A stretch of DNA of 7,802 nucleotides, taken from positions 1 through 7,802 of the forward strand of contig PAHB01000053.1 in assembly GCA_002704665.1 (NCBI GenBank), in the 5' to 3' direction. The notes below the pieces were generated by a model. It was not told the DNA's origin and did not search any database. It worked only from the letters and a program-made list of their open reading frames with translations. This document shows positions 5,682-7,802 of this stretch, piece after piece (the first letter of the stretch is position 1; each line of letters opens with the position of its first letter). The translations under genes and the position numbers were made by a program. Source of the DNA: Pseudomonadota bacterium. GTDB taxonomy: Bacteria > Pseudomonadota > Gammaproteobacteria > Burkholderiales > Eutrophovitaceae.

Positions 5682-6570
5682 GAATACCTCCTGATTCCAA
5701 CATCAGAACCGTGTTTTCATTTGTTGGAGTATTGATCCAAGTGAATGGATGTTTGTTAAATGTTGCCTCCATTAATTCGGCTGAAGAACCTATTTCCATG
5801 AATAGTAGTCCCCTGTTGGATAAATACTTTCCTACTGACTGTAGAATATCAGTTATATGATCTAAGCCCTTTGCTCCTGAAGCTAGAGCACATTTGGGTT
5901 CAGCTAAATATTCGGGCGGGAGATTTTTCATTTTTGATGCTGAGACATAAGGCGGATTGGCAATGATTATGTCATATTTTTTTTCTTTTGGAAGAGAGGC
6001 GAATAAATCCCCATGGTATAGCGTGATTTTGTCTGACAGATGATAATTTTCAATATTTATTTTTGCTACGTCTAGAGCGGTTTGTGAAATATCCGTAGCG
6101 TCAACAACTGCGTTTGGAAAATTTTCAGCAGCTATTATCGCTAGACAAGCCGATCCACAGCAGAGATCAAGGATATTATGGATGTTTTGGGGGTAACTAA
6201 TCCAAGGAGTTAATCCGCCCACTAATAATTCAGCTATATGGGATCGTGGTATAATTACTCTTTCGTCAACAAAAAATTTAAAGCCGTAGAGCCAAGCCTC
6301 ATTGGTTAAATACGGAGCTGGTTTCCTAGATGAAACTCTTAAATTAATTAAGTCGTGTAGTTTTATAACCTCCTTCTTCGTGAGCCTGGCGTCTAAAAAG
6401 TGGTCAAATTGTTCAGATGGTAGCCCTAACTGATAACAAATCAGGTAAACAGCCTCGTCTAGTGGTGTATCGGTGCCATGACCGAAGTGAAGCTCAGCAT
6501 CGCTGAAACTTGTTATCGCGTATCTTAAAAGATCCCTGATGGTGTCGAATTTGTCAACGTAATCATCCAT
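5671..6570 (-). CDS. prmB: Ribosomal protein uL3 glutamine N5-methyltransferase PrmB
   Basis: PrmB uses S-adenosylmethionine to methylate a glutamine side chain of ribosomal protein L3, aiding large-subunit assembly. The 299 residues show an N-terminal helical substrate-recognition domain with TIRDLLRYAITSFSDAELHFGHGTD (10-34) and DEAVYLICYQLGLP (38-51), then AWLYGFKFFVDERVIIPRS (92-110). The Rossmann-fold motif I is ILDLCCGSACLAI (133-145) and the catalytic NPPY is at 205-208. The N-terminal GHGTD and DEAVYLI segments separate PrmB from its paralogue PrmC, which methylates release factors. Motif I has CCGSAC rather than the commoner CTGSGC, a mild variation. Its start overlaps the end of dapE by eight bases, implying coupled translation. 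Its stop is separated from the convergent rluB stop by three bases. The dapE-prmB pairing is familiar from betaproteobacteria. Confidence 0.94.
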   Translation of the reverse strand: MDDYVDKFDTIRDLLRYAITSFSDAELHFGHGTDTPLDEAVYLICYQLGLPSEQFDHFLDARLTKKEVIKLHDLINLRVSSRKPAPYLTNEAWLYGFKFFVDERVIIPRSHIAELLVGGLTPWISYPQNIHNILDLCCGSACLAIIAAENFPNAVVDATDISQTALDVAKINIENYHLSDKITLYHGDLFASLPKEKKYDIIIANPPYVSASKMKNLPPEYLAEPKCALASGAKGLDHITDILQSVGKYLSNRGLLFMEIGSSAELMEATFNKHPFTWINTPTNENTVLMLESGGIPEN

Positions 6571-7696
6571 CGAGTAATCCAGATAATATACCCTTGTAAA
6601 TTTTTACCAGCCTTTCTAGATCATTGATGTTAATTTTTTCGTTCACTTGGTGGATAGTTTTATTAATTGGACCTAACTCAATCACCTGATCACATATTGT
6701 AGATATGAAACGGGCATCAGAAGTCCCGCCTGTGGTGGATAGTTTTGCTTGAACCCCTGTTACTTCGGCTATGCTTTGTTTCACTATGCCAACAAAATTA
6801 CCTGGTTTTGTTAAAAACGGTTGACCGTTTACTTTCCAGTTTAATTGATATTTGACACCGTGATTAAGTAAAACTTTTTCAATAATATCTTTAATTTTTT
6901 CTGTGGATGTAGCTGGGGAAAATCGAAGATTAAAAGAAAGTTTAGCATTTCCGGGGATAACATTGGTTGCTCCGGTCCCAGCGTTTAAGTTCGAAATCTG
7001 AAATGTCGTGGGCGGAAAAAACTCATTGCCCTGATCCCACTGAATATCCGTCAGATCGGTAATAATCGGAGCCATTAAGTGAATAGGGTTTTGTGCCAAA
7101 TGGGGATAAGCAACGTGCCCCTGCAACCCAAATACCGTTAATTCACCGGAAATTGATCCTCGACGCCCATTTTTAATAGTATCTCCAAGTTTATCTGACG
7201 AGGTTGGTTCTCCAACAACACAAAAATCTATTACCTCCCCTTTTGTTTTCAACCATTCAACAACTTTTACGGTTCCATCAATAGCAGGACCTTCTTCATC
7301 TGAAGTCAGCAATAGGGCTATAGACCCCTCTGGATTGGCGTTGGACTCTAGAAACTCCTCCACGGCTATTACAAAGGCTGCAATGGATGATTTCATGTCT
7401 GCAGCACCTCTTCCAGTTAATTCGCCATTTTTCTCGGTTGGTTCAAACGGGTCAGAGGTCCATTCGTGAATAGGCCCAGGAGGAACAACGTCGGTGTGTC
7501 CAGCAAATACAATTAAGGGCGTTTTATTGCCTCGTTTGAGCCAGAGATTATCAACGCCGCCAAATCTAAGATGTGTTGCCAAGAACCCTCTTTTGTGAAG
7601 ACGATCGGCAATAAGCTTTTGACAATTTACGTCGTCTGGCGTGACCGATCGGCACCTTATCAGATTTTTAGTTAGATTTAATACCTTTGATGACAT
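6563..7696 (-). CDS. dapE: Succinyl-diaminopimelate desuccinylase DapE
   Basis: DapE hydrolyses N-succinyl-LL-2,6-diaminopimelate to succinate and LL-diaminopimelate in the succinylase route to lysine and the peptidoglycan cross-linking amino acid. It is a dizinc M20-family enzyme. The length of 377 residues equals that of Haemophilus influenzae DapE, and the key residues fall at the same numbers: H67 and D69 in GHTDVV, D100 in GRGAADMK, E134 and E135 in TSDEEGP, E163 in GEPT and H349 in TIHQVNE. These are the zinc ligands (H67, D100, E135, E163, H349), the general base E134 and its supporting D69. The dimerisation domain lies around 180-290, including ATNVIPG and NLRFSP. A good ribosome site, AGAGGG, precedes the ATG by about five bases. 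It lies 21 bases after dapD and overlaps prmB, so the three form one operon. Confidence 0.97.
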   Translation of the reverse strand: MSSKVLNLTKNLIRCRSVTPDDVNCQKLIADRLHKRGFLATHLRFGGVDNLWLKRGNKTPLIVFAGHTDVVPPGPIHEWTSDPFEPTEKNGELTGRGAADMKSSIAAFVIAVEEFLESNANPEGSIALLLTSDEEGPAIDGTVKVVEWLKTKGEVIDFCVVGEPTSSDKLGDTIKNGRRGSISGELTVFGLQGHVAYPHLAQNPIHLMAPIITDLTDIQWDQGNEFFPPTTFQISNLNAGTGATNVIPGNAKLSFNLRFSPATSTEKIKDIIEKVLLNHGVKYQLNWKVNGQPFLTKPGNFVGIVKQSIAEVTGVQAKLSTTGGTSDARFISTICDQVIELGPINKTIHQVNEKININDLERLVKIYKGILSGLLDG

Positions 7697-7717
7697 TTTT
7701 TCCCTCTTTAACCGAGT

Positions 7718-7802
7718 TTAGTCGTCTCGCAAAAGATCATTGATACTTGTTTTAGCCCTTGTTTGTTCATCAACTCGTTTTACAATTACTGCACAATATA
7801 GG
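7718..7802 (-). CDS. dapD: Tetrahydrodipicolinate N-succinyltransferase DapD, C-terminal end only
   Basis: Only the last 27 codons and the TAA stop (7720-7718) are inside the window; the gene continues to the right. The translation LYCAVIVKRVDEQTRAKTSI... ending NDLLRDD matches the C-terminus of the DapD family (LYCAVIVKKVD...T...INELLR in Escherichia coli, from memory). DapD transfers succinyl from succinyl-CoA to tetrahydrodipicolinate, two steps before the DapE reaction. Lying immediately upstream of dapE on the same strand, with 21 bases between, it is the expected operon partner. Little more can be said from this fragment. Confidence 0.88.
   Translation of the reverse strand, partial: LYCAVIVKRVDEQTRAKTSINDLLRDD

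Noticed and set aside
1..7802. Search for tRNA genes, insertion sequence ends, CRISPR repeats, toxin-antitoxin or defence genes
   Set aside because: None seen. Nearly every base is accounted for by housekeeping genes and short spacers with uniform base composition by eye.

Overview
The window reads as ordinary chromosomal housekeeping DNA from an AT-rich proteobacterium, most likely a betaproteobacterium. The reasons are the dapD-dapE-prmB order, a fused-length class I fumarase of about 508 residues, and DnaX and PrmB sequences that look betaproteobacterial to me. Assignment is by recalled family resemblance only, not by a search. There are no tRNA genes, insertion sequences, prophage genes, CRISPR arrays or defence genes.

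Layout. (1) 1-441, minus strand: the N-terminal 147 codons of acetyl-CoA synthetase (acs), running off the left edge. (2) 442-642: a divergent intergenic region with candidate promoters for both neighbours and two small perfect dyads. (3) 643-2169, plus: class I [4Fe-4S] fumarate hydratase. (4) 2216-2291, plus: a small bacterial SRP RNA gene (ffs). (5) 2333-4884, plus: dnaX-ybaB-recR, the widespread replication/repair cluster. (6) 4933-5667, plus: the pseudouridine synthase gene rluB. (7) 5671-7802, minus: dapD (3' end only)-dapE-prmB, tightly packed and convergent with rluB across three bases.

The genes fall into three themes. acs and fumarase serve acetate entry and the TCA cycle, and share a divergent control region. 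ffs, rluB and prmB serve protein export and ribosome/translation-factor maturation, while dnaX, ybaB and recR serve the clamp loader, nucleoid and recombinational repair. dapD and dapE carry out successive-stage reactions of the succinylase route to meso-diaminopimelate and lysine.

I found no undescribed multi-gene system. The most informative signal is inside dnaX. At the junction between the clamp-loader core and the tau-specific tail there are three tandem A-runs (A8, A10, A7). The A10 run carries A AAA AAG in the phase of the Escherichia coli dnaX frameshift site. The -1 frame stops (TGA) two codons later and the +1 frame stops (TAA) one codon later. This predicts a shorter gamma-like product of about 382 residues beside the 524-residue tau. 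The SRP RNA is also noteworthy for its short rod and GAAA apical loop.
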